Positions 8,055 to 15,436 of a stretch of 42,413 nt of DNA are shown here, piece after piece. A model generated the notes under the pieces. That model saw only the letters and a list, made by a program, of their open reading frames with translations, searched no databases and was not told the origin of the DNA. Origin of the DNA: Anaerolineae bacterium (GTDB taxonomy: Bacteria > Chloroflexota > Anaerolineae > Anaerolineales > Villigracilaceae); the NCBI GenBank assembly GCA_022013685.1, contig JAKLPV010000109.1:1-42413 (forward strand), read 5' to 3'. Numbering within the stretch: position 1 is the stretch's first letter; the number at the start of each line of letters is the position of its first letter. Position numbers and translations under genes: made by a program.

Positions 8055-9353
8055 ATGGAAAAATTTATCGTAGATGGCGGCATTCCACTATCCGGTGAGA
8101 TGACCCCGGCAGGCAACAAAAATGCAACCCTGCCTTTGCTGGCAGCCTGTCTGCTCACTGATGAAGCGGTGACTTTGCACAACGTACCCCAGATTCGGGA
8201 TGTGCGTGATATGCGCCTGCTGCTCGAAAGCCTGGGCGTGCAGGTGGAAGATGTGGATGCGAACACCTGGCGGATCACCGCCCGCGAACTGCGCCCGGCA
8301 GACCTCGACCCGGACGTGTGCCGCCGCATCCGCGCTTCGATTTTGCTGGCCGCGCCGATGATGGTGCGGGCTGGCGGGTTGCGCCTGCCGCCGCCCGGTG
8401 GGGATGTGATTGGCCGCCGTAGGCTGGATACCCACATCCAGGCTTTTCGCGCTCTGGGTGCAGAAGTGGAGTTCGACCGCGCCCAACTTCTCTTTGACTT
8501 CCATGCCCCGGCGCAGGGCTTGCGCGGGGCATTCATGCTTCTGGATGAGGCTTCCGTGCTGGCCACTGAGAACGCCATCATGGCCGCTGCACTTGCAAAG
8601 GGGACAACCATCATCAGCAATGCCGCTTCCGAGCCGCACGTTCAGCAGTTGTGCGACCTGCTCAACACCCTTGGCGCACAGATTTCGGGCACCGGTTCGA
8701 ATACGTTGACCATTCAGGGCGTCGAGCGTCTGCATGGCGGGGAATTCACTGTCGGGCCAGATTATTTGGAGGTTATCAGTTTTGTGGGTGCGGCGGTGGT
8801 TACGCGCGGCAGAATCCGTGTACGCAAAGCTGGCAATCAGTATCTGGGCATGATTCGCATGGTTTTCAACCGTATGGGCGTGGATTGGCAGGTCGAGGAC
8901 GATGACATTATTGTCCCGGCGGACCAGCGCTTGATCGTCGAGCCAGATCTGGGCAATGCCATTCCCGAAATCAAGACCAATATCTGGCCGGCTTTTCCGA
9001 CCGATTTGATGAGCATTGCCATTGCGGTGGCGACCCAGGCCCAGGGCAGTATCCTCTTCCACGATTGGATGTATCCCAGCCGTATGTTTTTTGTCGACAA
9101 ACTGGTTGGCATGGGCGGACAGATCGTGCTGTGCGATCCGCATCGTTGTATCGTTACCGGACCTACCCAACTGTTCGGTGAAAAAGTCGAAAGCCCCGAT
9201 ATCCGCGCCGGAATGACCCTTGTCCTGGCTGCCCTGGCAGCGCAGGGACGCTCTGTCATTCGCAATGTTGGCCAAATCGACCGGGGCTATGAGCGGGTAG
9301 ATGAGAAACTGCGCACCCTGGGAGCAAGGATCGAGCGGCAGAGAGAACAATAA
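8055..9353 (+). CDS. murA: UDP-N-acetylglucosamine 1-carboxyvinyltransferase, Cys-to-Asp variant
   Basis: MurA transfers enolpyruvate from PEP to UDP-GlcNAc, the first committed peptidoglycan step. The 432-residue protein has the substrate-binding AGNKNATLPLLAA (Lys and Asn conserved), the RASILLAAPMM strand, and the C-terminal DIRAGMTLVLAALAAQG and DRGYERVDEKL motifs. In the mobile catalytic loop, where most enzymes have GGCAIG, this one has GGDVIG: Asp117 (codon GAT at 8403-8405) replaces the Cys that fosfomycin alkylates. Cys-to-Asp MurA enzymes are known to be active and fosfomycin-insensitive in other bacteria, so intrinsic resistance is expected. GGAGG lies just before the ATG, and a strong terminator follows. 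Confidence 0.96.
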   Translation: MEKFIVDGGIPLSGEMTPAGNKNATLPLLAACLLTDEAVTLHNVPQIRDVRDMRLLLESLGVQVEDVDANTWRITARELRPADLDPDVCRRIRASILLAAPMMVRAGGLRLPPPGGDVIGRRRLDTHIQAFRALGAEVEFDRAQLLFDFHAPAQGLRGAFMLLDEASVLATENAIMAAALAKGTTIISNAASEPHVQQLCDLLNTLGAQISGTGSNTLTIQGVERLHGGEFTVGPDYLEVISFVGAAVVTRGRIRVRKAGNQYLGMIRMVFNRMGVDWQVEDDDIIVPADQRLIVEPDLGNAIPEIKTNIWPAFPTDLMSIAIAVATQAQGSILFHDWMYPSRMFFVDKLVGMGGQIVLCDPHRCIVTGPTQLFGEKVESPDIRAGMTLVLAALAAQGRSVIRNVGQIDRGYERVDEKLRTLGARIERQREQ

Positions 9354-9361
9354 TAAACAAA

Positions 9362-9404
9362 CAAAAACAGGTGACGGGTTTTTAACGTCACCTGTTTTTG
9401 TTAT
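9362..9404. terminator. Bidirectional terminator after murA
   Basis: A perfect 14-bp stem CAAAAACAGGTGAC (9362-9375) / GTCACCTGTTTTTG (9387-9400) with an 11-nt loop lies 8 bp after the murA stop. It also sits downstream of the convergent lipoprotein gene, so it probably serves both. Confidence 0.88.
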
Positions 9405-9420
9405 CCTGCCTGCTTATCGA

Positions 9421-10002
9421 TTATGGACCGGCAATAACAACTTTGTCATCCCTGATGAAGATGGTTGTTTTGTCGGTATTGTTAATGCGGAAGGAGCCAT
9501 AAAATATTTTTTTGTCTCCCACGAAGATTACATAATCATAGGTGCCGAAAGGCAGATTCCACCTGTGCTGACCCTCGTGAAACGTCCACACATAGTAGTA
9601 TGGCTTTTCGCCCTGGGCTGTCGTTCCTTGAATATTCAGGTGGATCGGCTTGATCTTTGTTTCGTTTTCAAACAAAATGTAACCTTTATCAACACCTGCA
9701 GGTAAACCGGCTGGTGCGAACTCCCCATAAAATGGTGGGAGCGTTGGCGCGGCAGTTGGCGTAAGCGTTTCAGTAGGCAGGGGAGTCTCGCTCGGCAGGG
9801 GCGTTTCAGTGGGCAAGGGAGTCTCGCTCGGCAGTAAAGTATTGGTTGGCATGGCGGTCAACGTGCCGGAGACCATCTCGTTTGCCAGGGCCTCGGTCGT
9901 GCCCATGATATCGGGTGTAGGTGTTGGTTCAGGGGTTACCGCGGGCGCACAGGCAGTCAGCAAAAAGGAAAGTAAAACGATCCAGATAATTATTTTTTTC
10001 AT
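9421..10002 (-). CDS. Lipoprotein with a Thr/Pro-rich linker, function unknown
   Basis: The 193-residue protein has a signal peptide MKKIIIWIVLLSFLLTAC with a lipobox ending L-T-A-C, so it is predicted to be a lipid-anchored exported protein. A Pro/Thr/Glu-rich linker follows, with SETPLPTETPLP repeats at about residues 55-80. The compact C-terminal domain (about 90-193) has GYILFENETKIKPIHLNIQG and DYVIFVGDKKIFYGSFRI and looks like a small beta-sandwich; I do not recognise the family. I chose the ATG at 10002 because the signal peptide starts there and GGAG lies 9 nt upstream, although the frame stays open ten codons further. Confidence 0.78.
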   Translation of the reverse strand: MKKIIIWIVLLSFLLTACAPAVTPEPTPTPDIMGTTEALANEMVSGTLTAMPTNTLLPSETPLPTETPLPSETPLPTETLTPTAAPTLPPFYGEFAPAGLPAGVDKGYILFENETKIKPIHLNIQGTTAQGEKPYYYVWTFHEGQHRWNLPFGTYDYVIFVGDKKIFYGSFRINNTDKTTIFIRDDKVVIAGP

Positions 10003-10028
10003 GTTTGTATACTCCAACAAAGAACACA

Positions 10029-10078
10029 GCAAAACGCCGCCATCCCCTATTCACTTGCCAGGTATGGCGGCGTTTTGC
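10029..10078. terminator. Terminator after the OsmC/thioredoxin operon
   Basis: A perfect 15-bp stem GCAAAACGCCGCCAT (10029-10043) / ATGGCGGCGTTTTGC (10064-10078) has a 20-nt loop. On the minus strand it follows the trxA stop by 19 bp and ends in a short T-run. Confidence 0.82.
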
Positions 10079-10097
10079 CAGACAAGTGAGATGATGA

Positions 10098-10442
10098 TTA
10101 GTTTTGCCCTGCCACTTCCAGAAACTGGCTGAAGGCCTCACGCAACATGCGCTCAGGTAGCGCGCCCACCTGGCGGTGGACAACCTTGCCGCCTGCAATG
10201 AACAGCATGGTCGGGATGCCCTGCACCCCAAACTGCCCGGCCCACTGCGGATTTTCATCGGTGTTTACCTTGGCGATCACAACTTTTCCGGAAAATTCGG
10301 CGGCCAGTTTATCCAAAATCGGCGCGACCATTTTGCAGGGCCCGCACCAGGGCGCCCAAAAATCGACTATCACCGGAGTTGTAGATTGCAAAACGGTCTT
10401 CTCGAAGGCTGCGTCGGTGACGTGAATGGGTTCAGAAATCAT
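10098..10442 (-). CDS. trxA: Thioredoxin
   Basis: A small cytoplasmic dithiol reductase of 114 residues. The active site is WAPWCGPCKM, followed by the conserved VDFWAPWC strand context and the cis-proline motif GIPTMLFIAGG. Length and motifs are standard for thioredoxin 1. The start ATG has a near-perfect GGAGG upstream. It lies 17 bp downstream of the OsmC-family gene on the same strand, so the two redox genes probably form an operon. A terminator follows. Confidence 0.95.
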   Translation of the reverse strand: MISEPIHVTDAAFEKTVLQSTTPVIVDFWAPWCGPCKMVAPILDKLAAEFSGKVVIAKVNTDENPQWAGQFGVQGIPTMLFIAGGKVVHRQVGALPERMLREAFSQFLEVAGQN

Positions 10443-10459
10443 AGCTCCTCCTTCAAAAA

Positions 10460-10900
10460 CTACTCGCGGATAATGCGATACGTTGAATGAATTGGCCCGG
10501 CTTTCGAGAGTGTGCCGCCCACCGAGCAGTACTTCTCATCAGAGAGTTGAATGGCCTGCTCGACATCTCTTTCTTTTAAGTTATCTCCCCATAAGGTGTA
10601 CTCCACCTGGAATTCAGTGAAAACCTTCGGGTAAGTATCGATTTTCTGGTTGCCGCGAACTTTTACTTCAAATTTTTCAGGCTTTTGGCGCTTCTTTTCG
10701 AGAATCGAAACAATGTCCATCCCGGTGCAGCCTGCCAGCCCTGCCAGCAGCAACTCCATCGGCCCAACGCCCGCCTGGCCGTCTTTGTCCTTACCCATTA
10801 AAACCGCGCTGCCAGCCGGGTTTTGGGCGCTGTAGCCGTCCTGCCCATCCCAGACTGTATTGATTTCTTTCCATAAATTGGTTGGGTTTTCTTCACTCAT
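10460..10900 (-). CDS. OsmC family protein (thiol peroxidase-like)
   Basis: The 146-residue protein has the two OsmC/Ohr-family redox cysteines: Cys58 in LLAGLAGCTGMD and Cys125 in DEKYCSVGGTL. The family reduces organic hydroperoxides using these cysteines, although some members have no shown activity. The C-terminal GPIHSTYRI ending is typical of the YhfA/OsmC branch rather than Ohr. It is the first gene of a two-gene operon with thioredoxin, a plausible electron donor. The start ATG at 10900 follows GGGAG. The promoter is divergent from that of ftsY. Confidence 0.9.
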   Translation of the reverse strand: MSEENPTNLWKEINTVWDGQDGYSAQNPAGSAVLMGKDKDGQAGVGPMELLLAGLAGCTGMDIVSILEKKRQKPEKFEVKVRGNQKIDTYPKVFTEFQVEYTLWGDNLKERDVEQAIQLSDEKYCSVGGTLSKAGPIHSTYRIIRE

Positions 10901-10923
10901 GTGGTGCTCCCATCAGATTTTGG

Positions 10924-10929
10924 AGTATA
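10924..10929 (-). promoter_or_regulatory. Extended -10 promoter for the OsmC/trxA operon
   Basis: On the minus strand TGaTATACT (box TATACT at 10929-10924) is an extended -10 element placed about 24 bp upstream of the OsmC-family ATG. It lies 18 bp from the opposite-facing extended -10 of ftsY, so the two divergent promoters share DNA. Confidence 0.55.
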
Positions 10930-10944
10930 TCATAACCTCGCCCG

Positions 10945-10953
10945 TGATATAAT
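10945..10953 (+). promoter_or_regulatory. Extended -10 promoter of ftsY, predicted leaderless start
   Basis: TGaTATAAT (10945-10953) is a perfect extended -10. The ATG of ftsY begins 11 bp after the end of the box, so the transcript would start at or within a few bases of the ATG. No Shine-Dalgarno is present, which agrees with leaderless translation. Confidence 0.65.
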
Positions 10954-10963
10954 CCCCGCCGCT

Positions 10964-11869
10964 ATGGCTGAATTTTTCTCAAAATGGCGCGATGGACTCG
11001 CGCGAACCAGCAAGGCCACCTTTGGCCGCCTGGCCGGCATACTCGGCGCAACTGAGATCACCCAAAACACCTGGGATGATTTGGAAGCGCTGCTTGTGCA
11101 GGCTGATATTGGCATCGAGACGGCTGAATCTGTGCTGGATGCGCTGCGCGCCGGGGTTCGCAACCAGGGACTGACCCGTTCTGCCGATTTACAGGCCCTT
11201 CTCAAGGCTGAATTGCGTTCCCGTTTAATGACCCCGCCCGCGATCGCCTTCTCCGATAAACCGGCAGTCATTCTGCTGGTGGGAGTCAACGGTTCCGGCA
11301 AAACCACCAGCGCGGCCAAACTTTCTCAACGGTTCAAAGGCCAGGGCAAATCGATACTGCTGGGCGCGGCGGATACCTTCCGCGCTGCGGCGGTGGATCA
11401 GCTCCAGGTTTGGGGAGACAGGCTGGGGGTCGATGTGATCTCCGGCGCACCCGAATCGGATCCCGGCGCTGTCGCTTATAGCGCAGTCCAGGCCGGGGCA
11501 GCCAGAAACGTTGACATCGTCCTGGTCGATACCGCCGGACGGCTGCACACACGCTTCAATTTAATGGAAGAGCTCAAGAAGGTTTATCGTGTGGTCGGCA
11601 AAGCGATGCCGGGCGCGCCGCATGCCGTCTGGCTGGTGCTCGATGCGACCACCGGGCAAAACGCGCTGCACCAGGCGCGCGCCTTCAAGGATGCGGTGGC
11701 GGTGACCGGAGTGATCTTGGCAAAGCTCGATTCTTCGGCGCGCGGCGGAATGGCCTTTGCCATCCAGTGCGAGTTGGGGCTGCCGATCTTGTTTGCCGGC
11801 CTGGGCGAAAAGCCCGAAGATCTGACACCTTTCGACCCGGATGCCTTTATCGACGGCATCTTGGGATAA
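10964..11869 (+). CDS. ftsY: Signal recognition particle receptor FtsY
   Basis: FtsY is the membrane-associated SRP receptor GTPase that docks ribosome-SRP complexes at the Sec translocon. The 301-residue protein lacks the long acidic A domain of E. coli FtsY, as is common outside Enterobacteria. It has the N domain (1-95), P-loop GVNGSGKTT (107-115), ADTFRAAAVDQL insertion-box region and DTAGR (189-193). The G4 region reads AKLD (253-256) rather than the usual TKLD, then SSARGG and FAGLGEKPEDLTPFD at the end. I chose the ATG at 10964 (MAEFF): an upstream in-frame GTG would overlap the promoter, and the family starts here. prfB follows on the same strand. Confidence 0.95.
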   Translation: MAEFFSKWRDGLARTSKATFGRLAGILGATEITQNTWDDLEALLVQADIGIETAESVLDALRAGVRNQGLTRSADLQALLKAELRSRLMTPPAIAFSDKPAVILLVGVNGSGKTTSAAKLSQRFKGQGKSILLGAADTFRAAAVDQLQVWGDRLGVDVISGAPESDPGAVAYSAVQAGAARNVDIVLVDTAGRLHTRFNLMEELKKVYRVVGKAMPGAPHAVWLVLDATTGQNALHQARAFKDAVAVTGVILAKLDSSARGGMAFAIQCELGLPILFAGLGEKPEDLTPFDPDAFIDGILG

Positions 11870-11936
11870 ATATAATGTAGGGCGGGGTATTTTCCGCCTT
11901 CTGCGCCAAGTTAGTGGCTGTTTTACTGGAGGCAAT

Positions 11937-13023
11937 ATGCGTGATTTAATTGAACGATTGCAGGCTGTGGGGGAACAACTCGCTCATTTATTGGAGCGTC
12001 TTTGACTTCGCTACAAAAGAAGCCCAACTGTTTGACCTTGACCACCAAATAGCCGAACCAGATTTTTGGAACGACCCGCAAGCCGCCCAACGTATGAGTA
12101 AAATGGCGGCTGGTTTGCGTAATGAGTTGGACGATTGGCGCAGTTTGGAAAGCCGCGTACGCGACGGTCTGGAGTTAGCCGGTCTTGACGATGATAGCCT
12201 GCGCCCCGAACTGGAAGCTGAAGTTGCCGCGCTTGAAGCCGTACTCGAAAAACGTTCCTTCGCGGCCATGCTTTCCCGCCCGTATGATTCGGGTGATGCG
12301 ATTCTCGCCATCCATGCCGGGGCGGGCGGAACGGATGCCCAGGATTGGGCTGAAATGCTGCTGCGCATGTACACACGCTGGGCAGAGGGGCAGGGCTTTG
12401 AAGTGGAGCAGGTCGATATGACTCCGGGCGAAGAAGTCGGCGTCAAGTCGGTTACGCTGGCGATCAGCGGCAGCTATGCCTATGGTTACCTGCGCGCCGA
12501 GAAGGGTGTCCATCGCCTGGTGCGGCTTTCGCCTTTTGACGCTGCCCACCGCCGCCACACCTCGTTTGCGCTGATCGAAATCCTGCCGCAAATCGAGACC
12601 GACACCGGCGAAGTTCAAATTGACCCTGGCGATATTCGCGTCGATGTTTACCGCTCTTCGAGCGCCGGCGGGCAGAACGTGCAGAAGAATGCGACCGCCA
12701 TTCGCCTGACCCACAACCCTTCGGGGATCGTGGTGACCTGCCAGAATGAGCGTTCCCAATTGCAGAATCGCGAAACTGCGATGAAGATTTTGCGGGCGCG
12801 TTTGTTCGAGATCCAGCAAGCCAAAAGGGAAGATGAGATCGCTGTTTTACGCGGCGACTATACCAAGGCGGAGTGGGGCAGTCAGATCCGCTCTTATGTT
12901 TTGCATCCCTACCAGATGGTTAAAGACCATCGTACCGATTTCGAAGTGGGCAATGCCCAGTCGGTGCTGGACGGCAACCTGAATAACCTGATGGAAGCCT
13001 ACCTGCGCAATGCAGAAGAGTAA
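11937..13023 (+). CDS. prfB: Peptide chain release factor 2, with programmed +1 frameshift
   Basis: RF2 recognises UAA/UGA stops and triggers peptide release. The gene starts at ATG 11937 (GGAGG 5-9 nt upstream), reads 22 codons (MRDLIERLQAVG...LLERL) and meets TGA at 12003-12005 in the context CTT TGA C. A +1 slip gives Leu then Asp (GAC 12004-12006), and the rest is open to 13023, giving a 361-residue product. A Shine-Dalgarno-like GGAG (11993-11996) sits 3 nt before the CTT, the stimulatory spacing known from E. coli prfB. The tripeptide anticodon SPF is at about residues 198-200 and the catalytic GGQ at 244-246. Low RF2 should favour the shift, so the gene is autoregulated. Confidence 0.97.
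12000..12006 (+). promoter_or_regulatory. prfB programmed frameshift site CTT TGA C
   Basis: The heptamer CTTTGAC is preceded three bases upstream by GGAG. It exactly matches the classical RF2 autoregulatory +1 recoding site. A conventional gene finder would start the gene downstream of it in the +1 frame and lose the first 22 codons. Confidence 0.95.
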
Positions 13024-13074
13024 GAAGCAAAAAGACCGCCATCCTTTTCGGGGATGGCGGTCTTTTTGCTTCTT
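13022..13074. terminator. Strong bidirectional terminator after prfB
   Basis: A perfect 23-bp stem (13022-13044 with 13052-13074), core GACCGCCATCC/GGATGGCGGTC, has a 7-nt loop and A/T runs on both sides. It separates convergent prfB and the NBR1-type lipoprotein gene. Confidence 0.92.
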
Positions 13075-13077
13075 TGA

Positions 13078-13926
13078 TTATGGTGTGGCTGCTTCTGTAG
13101 GTGTTTCAGTGCTGGTGGCTGTGGCCGTATGGGTTGCTGTTGCTGGCACGGAGGTGGCCGTATGGGTCGCGGTTGCCGGCACGGTGGGGGTATTGGTGAC
13201 TGTTGGCGATACGGGTGTATGTGTGGGACCGGGCACTTTAATGATAACGGTTAACACTGCTCCAAAAGCCTCCCAGTCAGGAGTGGCCATGCGCCATTGG
13301 CTGGTGTAAGTGCCGGGAGCGGTTGGGGCTTGCATCTCCAGCCTGACACGGGCATTTGCCCCAGTGCCAACTTTTTGAGCAATACGGGTCGAGTCACCGC
13401 CGAGCGTGTCGCCGCCTACAAAAACCAGGCGGTAATCGCTTGTCCAGGCGCATACACCTGTGCCAGAGTTCTTGATTTCCCAGACTTTTGTGAAAGTTTG
13501 GCCTGGCTGCACCACAGTATTATCTGGATATGTTATGTGGCTGACGAAGGTCGAATCGTGACAGCCGAGCGTACGTGAGGTCGCGCTGCCTGTGGGTGTC
13601 GGGCTGGGGCCGGGGGTGAATGTCGCCAGCGGAATTTGGGTGTTGACAACGATGAACCCGGTCGTATTGGTTGGCGCGATTTGGAAAGTTTCTGTGGGCG
13701 CAACTGTGTTGCTCGGGCTGGGCGTGACCGTTATGGTGGCGCTCGGCGCTGCCAGGGCCGCTTCGGTCAATTGCGCCGAAAGTGTTTCGGCGGCGGCGGT
13801 GTAAACCGCCTCGACGCTGAACGGGGTGGGGGTCGGCTCTGGGCCGCTTGCCCCACAGGCGCTGAGCAAAAGTGCCGTCAGCGCAAGAATGCTAAAGATC
13901 ATGTGGTATTTTTTTGTGGCAATCAT
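13078..13926 (-). CDS. Lipoprotein with NBR1-type Ig-like (FW) domain and Thr-rich tail
   Basis: The 282-residue protein has a signal peptide with lipobox ALLLSAC (Cys at about residue 24), then a Thr/Pro linker. The Ig-like domain (about 122-230) matches the NBR1 central/FW pattern: TFTKVWEIKNSGTGVCAW, YRLVFVGGDTLGG, PGTYTSQWRM. It ends in a TAT/TPT repeat tail (235-282). FW domains were named for four-tryptophan-like proteins in eukaryotic autophagy receptors but are frequent in exported Chloroflexota proteins, where they probably mediate protein or glycan contacts. The ligand is unknown. The gene stands alone, facing away from the ABC importer, and ends at the shared 23-bp terminator. Confidence 0.82.
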   Translation of the reverse strand: MIATKKYHMIFSILALTALLLSACGASGPEPTPTPFSVEAVYTAAAETLSAQLTEAALAAPSATITVTPSPSNTVAPTETFQIAPTNTTGFIVVNTQIPLATFTPGPSPTPTGSATSRTLGCHDSTFVSHITYPDNTVVQPGQTFTKVWEIKNSGTGVCAWTSDYRLVFVGGDTLGGDSTRIAQKVGTGANARVRLEMQAPTAPGTYTSQWRMATPDWEAFGAVLTVIIKVPGPTHTPVSPTVTNTPTVPATATHTATSVPATATHTATATSTETPTEAATP

Positions 13927-14287
13927 GGATTTATCCTATTTTCTCCAGACGGTTTTTTTGATGGAAAGTTCCCCGTCAGGCTTAAGGCGTTATTTTACAC
14001 CCATTTAAAAGGGTTTTTGCCAAAATCAAGTCCCAACCCATTTTTGAAACATCTTTTTTTGTGTAAAGCCTGTTATTTTTGTTGCCTGCTATGACATTTG
14101 TCATTCTTTTGGCTGACAAAAGGTGACAGGCGTGACTAGATTTTGGCGGTTAGATTTTATATAATCAACTTGTCAGACATATGTGTTATACCTAAATGGG
14201 TACCTCCAGTTTTCCCGATTTGTGGCACAATTTGCCGAGCAATCTATGCAATCAGAAGCGAGATGTTTATTTCTTATACCCGGGTGA
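13927..14287. promoter_or_regulatory. Regulatory intergenic region upstream of the BMP-type importer
   Basis: No gene is visible in this AT-rich gap of about 360 bp. It holds a perfect palindrome ATGACA-TT-TGTCAT (14091-14104) and then TGACA/TGAC copies at 14114, 14124 and 14133, spaced about one helical turn. A TATAAT -10 candidate lies at 14160-14165, followed by TGTCA (14171) and ACATATGT (14177-14184). The phased TGACA copies look like a regulator-binding cluster for the downstream importer operon. I see no convincing riboswitch. Confidence 0.45.
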
Positions 14288-14290
14288 GTG

Positions 14291-15436
14291 ATGAAAAATT
14301 TCCTGACCAAGATTAACAACTCCAAATACTTTGATGGCTTTCTGCCTGTGCTGGCGGCTTTTGCGGCCCTGGCGGTGGGGGCGGTGATGCTCCTCTTTTT
14401 GGGGATCAACCCGCTGGTGGCTTACCAGGCCATGGTTGTGGGTGCGTTTGGCAGCCCGAATGCCCTGGCTGAGACTACCGTCAAGGCTGTGCCGCTGCTC
14501 CTGATCGGGTTGGGCATCTGCATTTCTTTCCGGGCCAAGGTTATTAACATCGGCGGTGAAGGGCAGATGATCATTGGCGCACTGGCGGCGACGGCATTTG
14601 GTTTATGGCTTGAGCTGCCTGGCTGGCTGGTCATCCCGATGGCGATGGTGGTCGGGTTTTTCGGAGGAGCGTTTTGGGGAGCAATACCGGGGGTTTTGAA
14701 GGCTTATTTCAATGTCAATGAAATTTTGAGTACGGTTATGATGAATGCGATTGCGGTGCAGTTCATGAATTTTTTCCTGCGCGGACCGATGATCGACCCC
14801 AACCAGGCCGAATTGCTCTCTAAAATTCCGCAAACGGCGCGGCTGCCTGATGCATATCACCTGACACGCTGGCTGCCGACTCGCTTGCATGCCGGGGTGA
14901 TCATCGCGGTGGTGCTGGCTTTTGTTGTTTACCTGTTGTTATTCCACACTACGCTCGGATATCGCATCCGCGCGGTTGGTTTCAATCCAGATGCTTCACG
15001 CTATGGCGGCATTCGCGTTCGCCGCCAGATCGTGATTGCGTTGCTTTTGAGCGGCGCATTTGCCGGGCTGGCAGGGGCCATCCAGGTCTACGGATTGAAC
15101 TATCGCATGATTACCGACGGCTCGCCAACAGGCTTTACCGGCAGCGCCGGTTTCAATGGGATTGTGGCGGCCCTGTTTGGCGGTTTGCATCCGATCGGGG
15201 CCATCCCGGCTTCATTTTTCTTCGGGGCGCTGCTGGTCGGGGCAAACAGTATGCAGCGTATCTCACAGGTCCCTTCGGCTTTTGTAATTGCCCTGAACGG
15301 CCTGGTGGTGATTTTTGTGGTCAGTTCGGCTTACTGGCAGGAAATGCGTCAGCGCAAGCGCCGTCTGGATGAGGTGCGCGATGTGCCTGACCCAATGCCG
15401 CCACTGGAACAGGCCAACCGGGAGGCCCAAACATGA
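14291..15436 (+). CDS. ABC transporter permease (BMP/nucleoside type), subunit 1
   Basis: This polytopic inner-membrane permease of about 381 residues belongs to the BPD_transp_2 (RbsC/NupP-like) family. Typical motifs are INIGGEGQMIIGALAA near residue 80, GVLKAYFNVNEILSTVMMN, and GYRIRAVGFNPDASRYGG, the cytoplasmic coupling loop. It would form a heterodimeric channel with the next gene. The downstream gene overlaps by 4 bp (ATGA), showing translational coupling. I chose ATG 14291; a GTG directly before it is an alternative. It is the first gene of a four-gene importer operon. Substrates of this family with BMP-type binding proteins are usually purine or other nucleosides; the substrate here is inferred. 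Confidence 0.9.
   Translation: MKNFLTKINNSKYFDGFLPVLAAFAALAVGAVMLLFLGINPLVAYQAMVVGAFGSPNALAETTVKAVPLLLIGLGICISFRAKVINIGGEGQMIIGALAATAFGLWLELPGWLVIPMAMVVGFFGGAFWGAIPGVLKAYFNVNEILSTVMMNAIAVQFMNFFLRGPMIDPNQAELLSKIPQTARLPDAYHLTRWLPTRLHAGVIIAVVLAFVVYLLLFHTTLGYRIRAVGFNPDASRYGGIRVRRQIVIALLLSGAFAGLAGAIQVYGLNYRMITDGSPTGFTGSAGFNGIVAALFGGLHPIGAIPASFFFGALLVGANSMQRISQVPSAFVIALNGLVVIFVVSSAYWQEMRQRKRRLDEVRDVPDPMPPLEQANREAQT

Noticed and set aside
8088..9350. A 420-codon open frame opposite murA
   Set aside because: Antisense shadow produced by GC-rich codons of murA; no family resemblance.
14150..14220. Possible purine riboswitch (TATAATC followed by ATATG and TATACC)
   Set aside because: The paired stems and the conserved J2/3 and L3 bases of the purine aptamer are absent; TATAATC is better read as a -10 box.
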